The notes: generated by a model not told the origin, from the letters alone. A stretch of DNA of 64,000 nt from Tubiluchus corallicola (GCA_030141605.1 JAQGDQ010000634.1:58084-122083), one strand, 5' to 3'. Positions 44,879-57,718 are shown, counted from the stretch's first letter. A program made the numbers and translations.

Positions 44879-46950
44879 CGTAGACACTCACTTCCAGTTT
44901 AAAAGTTGGAAATTTCAATTGTGACCTTTAAGCTATAATTACTCATAGATCTGGAGAAAAGTGACGTATTTTAGCTTCTAGCAAAACAAGATTGCTAGGA
45001 CGTTTTTTGCTGCATTAGTGAAACACAATTTCCTAGTAATGCATAACTTTATGCCAATACCCATTATTTTGTAGTAATATTTTGTCCGAGTGGCGCTCAG
45101 TCTACACAATTCTCATTTATACAATATCTTATCCTGACACAGTCGAATACCACCTGAAATGACACGGACGTTATACTCATTCTCCTGTTGGTTATAAGCT
45201 GCACTGATTAGCTGAATGGTGTACAAAGTTGAGTAATACAATAACTGTTAGTAAATTGATAACATAGTAAAGCAGTAACATTGTAACTGCCAAGAGTTTG
45301 GTGACTTGCGCAGTTCGTGACACATATCTCAAATGAACTAATTAGCAGTTATAGTGTGCGCATTATATAACTAGCAAGCAGCACTCAACATATTGCTTCT
45401 ATACATGTGGCAGCAGGCAATACATATAGATATGTATATGTATATCTACATGTGCATACATATTATGACACAACTTGTGGGTAAAGCTTTATTAAAGCAT
45501 GGCACCAGGTCATTGATATTAGAGTAACGACTAAACAGCAAATTACTAAAGGCTTGCTTTCATTGAGAACAGACTTAAATTTATAGAGTTACTAAAACAT
45601 AACATGTTGCAAGATCATTTGAACATAAGCTTAAATTATTAAGATCTTGATTAAAGGGAACAATGATAGAAATTTACAGTTGAAGTTGAATGTTGACAAA
45701 GTTGTATACTGCACATTGAGTATAGAATTGGGCCATAAGAATTGAGAACGTGGGATTTCTTCAGTACATTGTGAGTGTCTATTGTAATACTCATGATTCT
45801 ATGATTAATGATAATATGCAGAGTTTATGCATTTGTGATAAAGTTTTTTATTTGGCCACTAGTTAGCCTGTTTTGCTTGTACTTGGGTACAAGTAGTTCA
45901 GCAATTTTCTGTATAGGTAAATCCCTATCTGAAGTTCGATTTATTGCATTACAGAGAGTTACATATAATGCGTTACAGTGATTTACACTGTGAAATATGT
46001 ATAGCCAAATATTTAATCGCATATAGAGATAGCTTTAACGAAATGTGTTAAATGAGAATCGAGTAATAATGTAAAGCTGCATCAGTTTAGATAAATGTTA
46101 AATATGGTATTGAACTTGAATTTAAAATGTTCCTTTTTTATTTTTTATTGATGCTAGTGATGAATGATGGTACAGTGTGAATTGATCTGATGCTCCACTA
46201 AAATGTTTTGAATAGTGAAATGAAAATGTTTAAAGCAAACAGTATCATAAAATAGTAACGTTTATAGTATAACATTAAGTATATAGTATAACAATTTGAT
46301 TAGCATTTGTATTCATATTTTTTCCCAACTTATAGTACTGGGCTATCGTTTGCAGTTTGGTTACAGTTACATGGCATGAGAGGTAGTGATTCCCCGTCGA
46401 GGAACCATTATTACAAAAATGTATAGCGAATTGACGTACACTTTTCGTAGAGCAAATTTCGAACAAAATTTAGGGGAGCCGTGTAACTGTGACCGAAGCG
46501 GACATACTGTTTAAAATCTATGATCCAGTTTTCCCATACATACAACTGGGATAGTTTCTTTCGAAGTCTACTGAAAATCCGAACTTCCGTCAAATTTTCG
46601 GATGGTTGGTACTTACCGCGCCCATCGGCCCACGCTTTACCGCGCTTTGGTTACTTGAAAAAAGAATTGTGTCGTTACCGGACGATCAGTAACGAATTCA
46701 CCGTTTTGGTATCGTTTTATTGTCATTATAGTGTTTAAGTGTGAATTGTACAGAAGTTGTACACAACCTTACAGAAGTTGTTATAAAGACATATACTTAT
46801 GTACGGAACAGTGGTTTCGTAGTAACAAAAGGTTTAACTCACTAAACGTGTTGGATTCCGACTGATTTGTATTTTCAAGTCCACAAAATTAAGGAACATG
46901 TAAAAACGGTCCACATGGGCATTCATCGCCATTTATATTCTCCTACACAG
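44879..46950. other. 5' flank of GPCR gene 2 and AT-rich intergenic DNA
   Basis: 44879-45410 matches the 5' flank of GPCR gene 1 in blocks. From about 45420 to 46950 I see no gene. 46440-46740 is slightly richer in GC with a 72-codon frame but no recognisable domain. Confidence 0.5.
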
Positions 46951-47215
46951 ATGATTCGTATTGCAAACTGGTTGCCGTTATGACATCATTTATAAGTTGT
47001 TTTGATACAATATACAGAAAAGTACTGATATTATTACTGAACGAAACGAAAACTTTTTACTGTTTTTCACGAATGTTGGTAAAAATGGTACAGTGAAAAA
47101 TGGCACAAGAAAAAATGGCACAGCTAAAATGGCACAGGAAAGAATGGCACTAAAAATGGTATAAATGAACAGGTAGGTAAAAATCGCACAGGGAAAAAGG
47201 CACAAAAAGTAAGTA
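46951..47215 (-). repeat. Inverted copy of the GPCR-array 3' flank and ATGGCACA arm
   Basis: The reverse complement of the block found at 35880-36215, including the TTGCAAACTGG...TGACATCAT part and several AAAATGGCACA units (47080-47215). It has no receptor next to it, so the flank moved or was copied without the gene. Confidence 0.7.
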
Positions 47216-47219
47216 AATA

Positions 47220-48128
47220 ATTTATTTATCTCTAAATGTTACAAAATGAACATAAACAAAAGCAAAAAACTAAAATAAAGATGGAAAAGAGACGAGGTTG
47301 CGAAAAGACTGAGGGTCACCAAGTCAACCACCCCTATCCAAATTGAAGAAAATTAAGTGACGTGTCAAGTAAGGTATGTACAAATGAAAATAATCAGCAA
47401 CTTAACAAACGACGAGGCAACAAGTTCAAATGAGTTTAAATTTAGAAACAATAAACAAATTTGGCAATGAGAAGAGGCAAAGTTTAAATTAGCAAACAAA
47501 ACAGAAAATTTAAATTAAAATCAAGAGAAGAAATCCAACTCAACAAAAACAAAACTAAAAATTACATATAAATTAAGAAACACAATCCAACAGAAGAAGA
47601 AAAAAATGAAGCAATGTCAAACCATGAGAATTGTAAATCATCACCAGGTCAAGTACCGCTATCCAAATTTACAGGAAATAATATGACGTGACAAGTACAG
47701 ACAAGAAAATAATAATCAACATTTGAAAAATAAAAATAAAGATGATAACTAGGGAAAAATTAAGATAATGAATTTAAAAGAGTTTATAATTAAGTGGCAA
47801 CATAAATAAATGAATATGGCAAATGGTATGAAACAATATTTAAATTAACAAAAAAACAAAAATTTGAATTTGACTGAACAGACAGAATTCGTAGGAATAA
47901 CCAAAGAGAAAAAGCAATAGCAGTATCGAGCTAAGTCAATTGTGGATTCATTGAACAAAATATAACTCCAGTAAAAATAAAGAAAATGGGTCAGGGTTAA
48001 ACAATAAGAATAATGCTGAATTTTTTTCCAGACTTTGTGAAGATTCAATGAAATGGATGTCAAACCGAATTATGCTAAGAGATAAATTAGAAACTAAGCA
48101 TACAGAATTTCTTTCTAAATTTCATTAA
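47220..48128. repeat. A-rich, T-poor segment with two diverged modules
   Basis: The plus strand is strongly A-rich. A module with TCACCA(A/G)GTCAA, CTATCCAAATT, TGACGTG(T/A)CAAGTA occurs at about 47315-47400 and again at about 47640-47700, roughly 325 bases apart. No reading frame of note. Confidence 0.5.
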
Positions 48129-48413
48129 CTAAATAGAATAGTTGCCGCGCATCGTCATCAGGGAAGACCTAGATTCAACAAAGATTTTGTCAAGAAGTGC
48201 GTGACCCTGGCACATGGAAAGCTCACCAAATCTACGTGGACACAAGGTGAAAGGATCTACGTCAAAGATCTTCATGGAAATCGATTCGTCATCAAGAGAC
48301 CTGAAGAAGTAGACACGTTTGACGTTCCTCTGACTGATGATCGTTTTCAAAATGCCAAGTTTCAAAGCAACTTCTCTCAATGGTCTCAACCGCTAATAAT
48401 TTTTGTATTCTGA
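48129..48413 (+). CDS. Unrecognised ORF, possible exon or mobile-element piece
   Basis: An open frame of about 94 codons bounded by stops (TAA at 48126, TGA at 48411), with more GC than both neighbours. It reads as normal protein (GRPRFNKDFVKKC, WTQGERIYVKDLHGNRF, PLTDDRFQNAKF) with no internal low complexity. There is no ATG near the front (only a GTG at 48201). It sits where A-rich sequence gives way to T-rich sequence. I do not recognise the family. It could be an exon, or a remnant of a transposon gene. Confidence 0.3.
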   Translation, partial: LNRIVAAHRHQGRPRFNKDFVKKCVTLAHGKLTKSTWTQGERIYVKDLHGNRFVIKRPEEVDTFDVPLTDDRFQNAKFQSNFSQWSQPLIIFVF

Positions 48414-48479
48414 ATTCGTTGGTTCATATGTTATACTAGCTTAGGTTTACACGTCATTAATTACTAGTTCAGAAACTGT

Positions 48480-50105
48480 TTGCTTACTTGTTTATGTGGT
48501 ATGTTACAGGGCTTCCTTTGCGTTTTTTTATGTGTATTTATTCTTGATGCAGTAATAGCCAAACTAAGTTTTTGGGATTTATGCTTCTACTTACCTATCG
48601 ATGCCAGATTTTTTTGTCCCGAGTTGATAGATATTGTTAATTACTCGTGTAGTGCAAAGTTTTTTTTGGTCTTTTTATTGATATATTACTGTGAAAGTGA
48701 TAGTGCAAAGCTTGCTCTTCTTCATTTGATATATTTTATTACTACTTACTAGCAATTTGCTAATGCAAAATAGTTTTTTTATTGTCATTTGTTACTATAT
48801 AATTCTCATAATGCTAGGAAATTAGTAGTGCTAAGTCTTGTTCTTTGTCACTTTATTTGCTATTCATTGCTAGAAACCTCATAGTTTAGTTTTTTTTTTA
48901 TCTTTTGCCCTTTCTCACTAACTATATAGCTAAAATTCTAAAGCAAAGGTCGATTGTCTGTAAATTGCAGTGCAAAGATATTTTTACTAAGTAACTTACA
49001 GTAACTTCTACTTGATCTTTATCTTTAGGAAAGTTTTCTCCAAAGTCTGTCTCTGTTCATTGTTAGTAAATTGAAGTGGTAAGTTATTTCTCTCGTGTAT
49101 ACGCAAAAACATCACGCTTATTTACACTAGGCCCTCATAATTTTGCTTTGGAACATGCATAAGGCCTCTACAACATGTTCATATATGCGTGCACATTAAC
49201 TTTCCATCAATTCCATTTGTGTATATACAATGTTGCTTCTCGTTGATTGCTTAGGTTAATATTTCTTGTGCTTATTTTTACTATTTCATACTTGTTCTAT
49301 AAATTTCTTAACTTTTGCGATTAAAGATTCTTCAGTCAATACTACTACAATTTCTGCTGCAAATCTCATTTTAATTTAATTAGGGTAATGCTCAATCTGT
49401 TATAATGCGTTATAATACGTTTACGCTATAATGAATATATGTTTATCCCCTTCGCCCAACTATGTACTTTTCATGCACATTTAGATATGAAATAGTATTT
49501 TTGTGGTTAGGTAATACATTTTACAATTACCTTCGCAACTGCGTATGCTTTTCAAATTTCTGTGGTAAATCATGTTTTGTAAACTAGGCGTTACTTTTAG
49601 TTGACCACCCAATTTGACTTGTCCCGAGTAGATTTCGAATAATTTTGACAAAATAACAATTGTCCGCATCTTGTTCTGTTCAAGCTACATACATTATCCT
49701 ACTTGATATCCATTATAATTATTATGTTGTACTAGATGTACGCCTATGTTAATCTAATTTATTGCTGACGGTTGTAAAACTGTCGTTAACCTTGATTAGG
49801 CCTAAACGGATTCATATTGTCTGTACCCACTTATGGTGTTAATAGTAAACCTGTTCTGAATAATACCTCGTTTTCTGCAAATGATACTTGACTTGACCTT
49901 ACTGTTTTCGTTAATGTTAAGTTGTCATGTCACATATACAGTATCTATTTGTAAAAGCCTCGTGACTTTTGGATGCTCAGAATACAACTCATAGGCCTTA
50001 CATTTAACCTACTTAGCTTCAGATCTTATTCTAGCTTTTACACATTTCTTCATTTTCTTCTACTCTTTTTTACCGTTCACTTCAAATAAATGTTTAGTTT
50101 GTGAC
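48480..50105. repeat. T-rich segment with recurring TAGTGCAAAG motif
   Basis: The plus strand is T-rich. TAGTGCAAAG or near variants recur at about 48650, 48703, 48763, 48828 and 48968, spaced 50-140 bases. It leads into a LINE ORF1 at 50106 and may be that element's 5' UTR. No gene is seen. Confidence 0.45.
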
Positions 50106-50770
50106 AGGATTGTGCGGGGTAATTAGGGTGGTGTGCTCTGTGATTGTTGCGGTCAGTGGGTTCACCCGAAATGTACGTCTTTGACCTTGTCTGACTTCTT
50201 GCATCTTGGCCATGATCACAATGGTTGGTTTTGCGAATGCTGCCTTAAAACGATATTTCCTTTTAACTCTATTGTTGATGATGACGAATTTAAATTTTAT
50301 GCCCGTTTTTCAAATATTAGATCTGTCATCGATAAAGACCTATTTAAACTGAATATATTTGACTTAATTGATGACGTCATTCATGATAATAACAGTGACA
50401 GTGATTCCGATAGACACTTTTTCAATCATATGCATTCTAACCCTGACAGTAAATACTACGATGAAGATCAGTTTCATTAGTTGCAATCCAATTTAAAATA
50501 TTCCAACCCATTTTCTTTAATTCATATTAATATTAGAAGTTTAAAATCTAATTTTAATCACCTTACTGCATACTTAGAAATTTTGCAAGGTAACTTTCCA
50601 GTAATTTGCACTCACTGAGACGTGGTTGACAGATGAGCTAAGGCAATCATTTTCTCTTCCAGGCTATAAACTTGTATGTGTTAATAGAAAAGTAAAAAAG
50701 GGTGGTGGCTTTGCTCATTCGGGAAGACTTATGGAACTGTCAATTGAATTTCTGAACTGCAAAGAACGAA
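50106..50770 (+). mobile_element. 5' part of a CR1/L2-type non-LTR retrotransposon
   Basis: Two coding pieces. 50133-50480 is ORF1 with a PHD-like finger. From about 50490 to 50745 follow motifs of an APE endonuclease start (HINIRSLKSNF, ETWL, LPGY, GGGFA), broken by frameshifts near 50610 and 50715. Sequence then changes at about 50770 before the zinc-finger gene, so the rest of the element is missing. The RT scrap on the other strand at 57719..57922 is of the same broad type. Confidence 0.65.
50133..50480 (+). pseudogene. LINE ORF1-like PHD-finger protein, N-terminally incomplete
   Basis: 115 codons. CDCCGQWVHPKC then FCECC give the second half of a PHD zinc finger (Cys-x2-Cys...His-x2-Cys...Cys-x2-Cys). 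The first Cys pair would lie before an in-frame stop (TAG at about 50124), so the frame is damaged or starts elsewhere. The rest is acidic (DDDEF; DNNSDSDSDRH). PHD fingers of this kind occur in ORF1 proteins of several CR1/L2-type LINEs. A host PHD gene exon is less likely because endonuclease sequence follows directly. Confidence 0.55.
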
Positions 50771-51407
50771 ACTGTGTACAATCTCACGTCGGCAAGTAGC
50801 ATCTCAAGCGGGCGCAAGTACTACATTTCTCAGTATTAATATTTTTAATATTTTTTTATACATTTTGTGATTTTTATGCAAGATTCATCAAATCTATACA
50901 TTACTGTACAATAGATATTACGCATGTGCCAAAATACTTTAGACGGCGTACCGCAAAAACTCGCGAAACAACGAAAATACCGCGATAAATATTTTACATT
51001 AAACTGTATTCACATGTTTATTCCTGTGAGTGGTTGTATAGGTAGAGGTTCCAAGTGTACTGCTTTGCCCTTGAGCCCATGATACTGTTAAGAGCGCCTG
51101 TCGCCTGATGTAAAATGGGTTACTTTACAAGAATCAATTTTGCCTGTTGTCAACCCTGCGACTGGCAAACTTGCCTCACGTGCTGTAGATTTCAGCCCCA
51201 AAAGATCAAAAGGAACCGACGCGCGTCCGTGTCCATACTGATAATAGAGTTTAGACTAATGATCCTGTGGACGTGTGGATCCTGTTGCACATTATGCTGT
51301 AACATGATACACTAAAAGCGGGATTTTGTCAGTCAAACCGCTTGTTGTGGAGATACACAAAGTAACAGTTCAAGTTAAGACTGTGACTTCACTTCACCAC
51401 GTGCACA

Positions 51408-54400
51408 ATGTCTGGCGTTAAGTGTTCGAAATGCAACCGAAAATTTCTTCAGAATGAGACGTATGAAAAGCACGTTTTAACATGTCGAGAAGGCGACAGA
51501 AAATACAGGTGCGACAGATGTGGTCAAAAGTTCTACCATCTCACTGACGTTAAAGAGCATTTAGCAAATGTTCACAAGGTCAAGAAGTACCTGCGATACA
51601 AGTGCAAGATATGTCCAGCTCGTTTCTACAAGGAATCTCGGTAAGTATAGCCAACTGAACATGGTTTTTAGGCCGTATTAGTCTGAAACGATTGATGCAC
51701 GTGCCATCGAAGACTGAATTTACAAAAAGCGTAGGCCGTATATTATCATTGACTCGAAAAATAGCATGTTAAAGGCAATGTGCAAAATCCAGACATTTTA
51801 TAAAATCCGTACATGTATTCTTTTATATAATAATTAACACGGATTAATACCTATGCATTTCGATTTCCGACAACTGTATGAAATGTGTTTTTGCCGCAAC
51901 ACTTTCAAACGTTACCTAGACGTTTTGTATTTAAGCTAGAATTTATATAGAACGCGCGGAGTAAAATAAACATAATTCGCGTTTAATCTACTTTCCTATA
52001 TATTTTATACATAGTCAAAATTGACATGTGACAGTAGACGTAGGCGTACCTGACCTTGAACTCTTGAACACCAGCTACCGTTTAGTCGCACTCAGCATGT
52101 TTCCTTTCAATATTTTAAAGAGTAGATTGTTTTGAGCTACAGTTTAAAATTGGGTCCGGTTTTGCTTTAATTAAAGGAAGGCAGGATGATTTTTCAGGTC
52201 CTATTCCATTTTGAACTATGGCAAAAACTATATATTTTACAACCTATAACAGTAGCAAAATGTTTTTGATAATTAAACATTAACCTAAAAACTGAATTAA
52301 CAGGCGGCGAACACAGCTAACGATGACGTCACAACTGAACACGATTTTCAAATGGCAAAAATATTTCGAGAGCATGTTAGCACGTGTTTACAAAAGCGAA
52401 AATTGAACTACAGCTCTATTGTTCAGTACTGACCAACTTTACACCAACTCGCTCGCAAAAACTTAAATTCCATGCTTGCTCTTATGCCAACACCCGGCTC
52501 ACAACAGAGTAGTAAAACTGAACTGCGGCGGGGGGGGGGGGGGGCCCCAGATACAGTGCGACGCGTTTCCGAGATGTAGGGGATCTATGTCCATCTAACT
52601 AACGATAAGTCATTCTTATAACTAACGTTAATCATTCTCGAAGAAACAATATTTTTTGAACGGTTTTCTTTCAGTATTTATACATTCGATGATTTTTCGC
52701 TACAGTTTACCATTCGGTGACTGACCTAATGTGCCACTCTGTGTTTCGTGGCGTTTTTCGTTAATCACGTTGATGTAGACCTTTCGGTAAAATTCAAATA
52801 CCATTCAATACACTAAGATACAGTAACAAAGCATCTCGGTCTAATGGTTTCAATGACTTCAGTCTAGTGCGAGTTATGTATCACTTATACAGTTTTTTGG
52901 CTGTGTTGGCAACAATTTTCTCCTGTTAGAATAATTATTTTGTCAAATGGGAAAAGAAAGGCCCACGTTGAGGAAGTGTTTAAAATGTCTGCGGCATTTT
53001 CGCCAGGATACACTTGAAAGACATGATATACTCGCGGAGATGATATGATTCACGAATGCTATCTATGTCGACATAGATTTTACCGTTCTCAGAATTTGAA
53101 ACGACATTTGTCAACTGTGCACAAGTTGAAGAAATGTCAGCGATTCATACGCAAGGCGTGCGGAGAGACTTTCTCCAAGCGGCAGCTGTACATATTTTGG
53201 CTTTTTGGGTGTCTTGAGTAGAGTAGAGAGTAGGCAGTATACTTTATTTTAAGTTATATCATACAAACAACAACGTCAGCTTTGAAGTACTTTGAAATGC
53301 TTAAAGTGAAAATACAGAGGCTAGTGCCATCTGTGAGGACATTAAGTTAATAATAATAAAATCCCATTAACTATGACAGTTTCCTTCACAGACGCCTTAG
53401 AAGAAAGTGTAGATGAATACATCGCGGTTAATTTCGACTTAGAAATAACTATAGATGGCGCTCAATAAAGGCACCGGCCAGATCTATCACTAACTCACTA
53501 TCCCTAGTTTGGTTATTATAGATTCGTCCATTTTGCTTTTGACATTTTTATCTTCTCACCTTATCTACTGACTTATGAACCAAAAGACAACGGGGTTTTG
53601 CTTTCCGAGCCTTCCCCATCCTATCGCTGTTCTTAGCAATAACCTAGTTTGCGATAATGGGTTCATCCATTCTGATTTTATTGTAGGATAAGCACACAGA
53701 TAGACACATAGACGTGAGAAAACGCCCTGTCCGAACAGCGACGGTTAGCTTCCTGGGAACAAAAAGCAAAATGCAATTAGCTCACCAATTATTTTACTAA
53801 CTTGATCTAGTTCAAATTAAATGTTATTTCGTGTTAATGTTGTTAGTAGGCCTGCACTAGGAATGGTGACTACCATACTCCACTATTGTGAATAATGCTG
53901 CAATATTTAAGACAAACTCTGTTACTGGTCAAAAGCATCTACCGTTCAATGTGATGCTTATGGTGATTTAATTCTTCTCTGGCTGTTGTAGATAGTTTAT
54001 TTCTGTTTAAAGTTAAGTTTTCCAAATGATAGTTTTATTGCAAAATTTTATCACGCTTAGACAAAGTTTCAATCCAGTTGCTGTCAAGTTTTGATACCAG
54101 CAGTGGCTACAGGAAGTTGGTCTGTAAAACTTTATTTTCGCGCTGTTGTTGCATTTACCTTTTACCATTTTAGGTTAGCAAACCATGTTTGCGGCAAGCG
54201 AAAAACAGCATTTTCGAAGAAAGCATTTCAGGTTCAAAAAGGTTTATTAAAGTCAAAAGTAAACACGTCAGGAAATAAAACAAACGATGAACGAGTCACC
54301 AAGTACTATTGTCTGTGTGGTTTACGGTATGAAAAATGGGAATGGTTTGAGAGACATGTGGACAGTTCCCATCGGGATAGACCTGTGCATTGCACAGGCT

Positions 54401-56795
54401 GCAAGAAAGCTAAATGCTACACTTCTGCTAAGCAAGTACGTGCACACATGCTACAATGCATTCGTTTTCATGGATATCCTACTATTTACCCCAACAATGA
54501 AGGGGAGCATGCCAACGATCAAGTAAACAATGAGACCATGTGCCAGCGACAGTCACTTGCCAAGACAAACCTCAAATATGAAAGCATCCCAGAAGTTAGC
54601 CATACTCAGCCAGATGAAAGTACTGATGCACCTTTTGCAACATTGAGGAGCATTATAACTAGTGCAACATTAACCAAAAGTGACCAGATTGTTGCAGTTA
54701 GAAATGTTCTAGACAAAAAACTGAGCGGGTTTATTGCGAAAAAAATTGAGAACATCCTGACAAACAAAACTAACATAAAAACAGAATATGAAACTGTGGA
54801 GGATTTTGGGAACTACACAGAAACAGAAAACACCATGAGAAACTTGAACATGGATAAGGATGAATCTAGTGATTGTGATAATTTTGATGATGTACCAAAT
54901 TGCCAAGTGGCCACTAAAAGCAGTGAACTTAAACAATCTAAGACTGAGATGGTTTCATGTGATAGTGTCAATACTAGCTGCTCTGAAAGAAATGAGGAGC
55001 CATTTTCAAACATGGGTTGTCAGTCATTTTCTGCATTTCCTGGCGGACAGATGTCAGGAATTTTTCCAGAGAAAAGGGTGAGCTTAATTTTAGCACGAAT
55101 TATTTTAAAGATGTTTGTAGAGTACATATACAGCTGGTATGATAAAGAAACAAAAATACTAACTATACAGCACTGCTGGAAGTCAGTCCTACTAGCCAAA
55201 TTTTGGCTTAACACACAGTGGTAGTATTCTACCAACCCCTTCAGGTAAGTCAACATAATTTCCAAGGACCATAGTGATGTTCTCCCTCCTATCACTACCA
55301 ACAGATGACTCAAAAGTATAACGTGAAATTTTCATTATGTTTTTCAGCCTAACACCTTATTGACCATCAGTTTCAAAGTCAAAATCAAGAGCTTCATATG
55401 ACCATTCATCTGATAGTGTTGCATGACCAGTGTAACAAGCTTTTTTGGCTTGGTTTCAGATAAATAGCCTTGAGATATAATAATGCGCATTGGTATAAAT
55501 TATATGCATTATTAACTCCCTAGTGAAAAGCGACCTTGAATGTCAATGTCAAGATCAACTGTATTGTCTCTTTTAGTAGTTTACTTATCTTAAGCTCAAA
55601 GCGAAAATATTAGCATAGTGCAAAACAGTGAAGCCAGTAGGTTTGTGATTAAATTTGGGATAATAAATGAATTCTTGGCTATTTTAGATATACATAAGAA
55701 ACTTTAACATTATCGAAAAATTAAATTAAAAGGTGAAATTTTGCAAAAATTTAGTTCTGCCTTTCTGTCATTTTGAAAATGTGCAAAAAGTTTGTCGTTA
55801 ATGTTGGTGTAGAGCCGGTGTTGTGTACTGCATCAACAGTAATGGCCAATGTGGACAAGTGTCAGCTAAAAATGCTAAAAGACTTGAAGAAATGTGTTGA
55901 TTATAATGTTGCCCTGTGATGATCAAATACTGAAAAAATAAACATACTCTAAAGGGCATAGGTAGCATGACAATCCCTAATTATAATCTTTTTGTTTCCA
56001 GAGGGTCTTAGAAGAGCTGTAGGTATGCTGTTTTAAATGCAGCGCATAAGGTGTACACATCTTTTGCACATCATGCAATTCTTTTGTTTGGGTATGAATC
56101 CTGCCTGAAGTGTCTGGGACAGAATTTACCAGATTAACTAGTATATCAGGAGGGTTTGAACCAGCTGTAACCCTGTAGCATGCTTCTTTTGGGGCACTTT
56201 GAAACCCGGTAAGCACGACACGAACTCTGTATAGCATTGACCCTAAAAAAGGGCAGAAATACTTTGAATATAGTTTTAAAACTAGACCACTGTGCCACAT
56301 CTGCAACTTAAACTCATAACTTAACTAATGTTCTTGTCAAGCTTTGAGCAAACCAACTTACTGTTGATTCTTAATTTTCTGATCTTAATTTTTCCCATTT
56401 TACTTATCTAGGTGGCCTGTGCGAAACCACAAACTAGGTCCACGTTCATTCATCAGACTCAGCTGTGCCGTTCCTGTGGCAAGATTTACTCTGATGGTAA
56501 CTTCTACGCCATTGAGCCAGAAGACCTCTGCGAATGTCAGTATCAGTTTTTGTGTAAACTTTGTCAAACATCTTTCAAACGAGTGGTTGAGCTACGGCAA
56601 CATCTAGTAGATCAGCACATTTTCCGTACATGTTTGTGTGGCATACCTTTTGCAAATGTGTCGTTGTTAGAATCACATCGAGAGTATGGAATGTGCCCTG
56701 CTGAAATCATTCCTGTGAACCATGTGACTTTTGAGTTGAACACTGATTGTTTCACAATGATCAGAGCACCTCCTGAAAGTAAAGCGCTACTGTGA
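51408..56795 (+). CDS. C2H2-type zinc-finger protein, three coding exons
   Basis: Exons 51408..51640, 54174..55077 and 56412..56795 join in frame to 506 codons plus stop, with donors GTAAGT and GTGAGC and acceptors TTTTAG and ATCTAG. Exon 1 encodes a CCHC finger (C6, C9, H22, C26), a C2H2 finger (C35, C38, H51, H56) and the first half of a third (C66, C69, F73). Splicing supplies L79 and H82 at exactly the canonical spacing. Exon 2 adds two fingers (YCLCGLRYEKWEWFERHVD and a CTGC...HMLQC type) and then about 200 acidic, Ser/Thr-rich residues. Exon 3 ends with FLCKLCQTSF...H and TCLCGIPF...H fingers. It is probably a nuclear nucleic-acid-binding protein; the target and subfamily are unknown. 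The start is the first ATG of the open frame. AATAAA at 56933 lies 138 bases after the stop. Confidence 0.82.
52530..52544 (+). repeat. Run of 15 guanines
   Basis: An uninterrupted G run in intron 1 of the zinc-finger gene, followed by CCCC. It is likely a slippage-prone site, with length uncertain in any assembly. Confidence 0.9.
52947..53200 (+). pseudogene. Broken duplicate of the zinc-finger first exon, inside intron 1
   Basis: Starting at ATGGGAAAAGAAAGG, it has a finger start (CLKCLRHF...ERH), then a one-base frameshift at about 53035, then a complete finger (CYLCRHRFYRSQNLKRHLSTVH) and a third start (GETFSKRQL). Order, spacing and the VHK(L/V)KK linker match exon 1 of the surrounding gene. 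With the frameshift and no clear donor it is probably dead. It could have been an alternative first exon. Confidence 0.7.
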
Positions 56796-56932
56796 AAGAT
56801 TGCTGAACTGCAAATCTGACTTAGATTTTGTCATGTGTTTTTGAAAGCAAGTGCCTGTATAACTTAATGGCAAGTGTACTGAACAATAATTCTATCATGT
56901 TGGGAATTTCTTGAACGAGTAGATATATTGGC

Positions 56933-56938
56933 AATAAA
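56933..56938 (+). promoter_or_regulatory. Polyadenylation signal of the zinc-finger gene
   Basis: AATAAA 138 bases downstream of the stop codon, the first such hexamer on the plus strand after the gene. Confidence 0.55.
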
Positions 56939-57718
56939 AGTAGATAGACATACATGTAGGTACATACATAGGAAAGCGGGGGTAACAGAGTATATTGCTA
57001 ATATAAAAGGCACATGCAAGGCTTATTGTTTGTTTTTAATTTTCTCTCTTTCAGTTAAAGCAACGTGATCAGTAAATTACGTGTTCTTTAATTTTTGCAC
57101 AAACTTTCAAGCACAAGTATAAAATACAAATATTTCTGTTTGTAACTTTTTTCTCACTTCATAACTTGTGTTATATGTACATAGTTGACTCAAACATTAG
57201 TAAAATAGTTTGTTTTTATAACACATGTATTATTTCATTTATTACCATTAATATAGAACAGTTTTACTTTATCGCACGTGCTCTAATTATCTCAAGATCA
57301 CTTTTAAGTTTGTTAGGCAGACTGCCTTAAAACATACACAGTCAAAATTGTTCACAAAAATTTTGATTCGATCGATACCGTATTTGCAGTAAATTTTATA
57401 ATTATCTGTTATTTCATTACACTCAGTATTATAACGCTTTTGTATGTTTAAATAAATTGTACGATTTTTCAAATTATATTTGCTGTAATAGAAATAATAT
57501 CAAAGTCATTTGTTTGGTAACAGTTTACTTTTCAGTATGTCTTGTGCACTATTTGGAGATCCAGTTAAGTCTTAAAATCCAATGAAGCATGGTAATAAGA
57601 GCTTTTGTTTTAATGCAAATTTTTTAATTTGTTTTTTTTTTCAATTCCGTGCTTTTAACGGATTTTAATTACCGTTTGTCAACTCGATATCGAAAACGTG
57701 TATATCATCAAAGCCAGA
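56939..57718. other. Intergenic AT-rich DNA
   Basis: No gene, repeat or RNA recognised. Confidence 0.6.

Noticed and set aside
46520-46738. 72-codon frame in a slightly GC-richer patch
   Set aside because: No recognisable domain, splice signals or neighbours; not supported as a gene.
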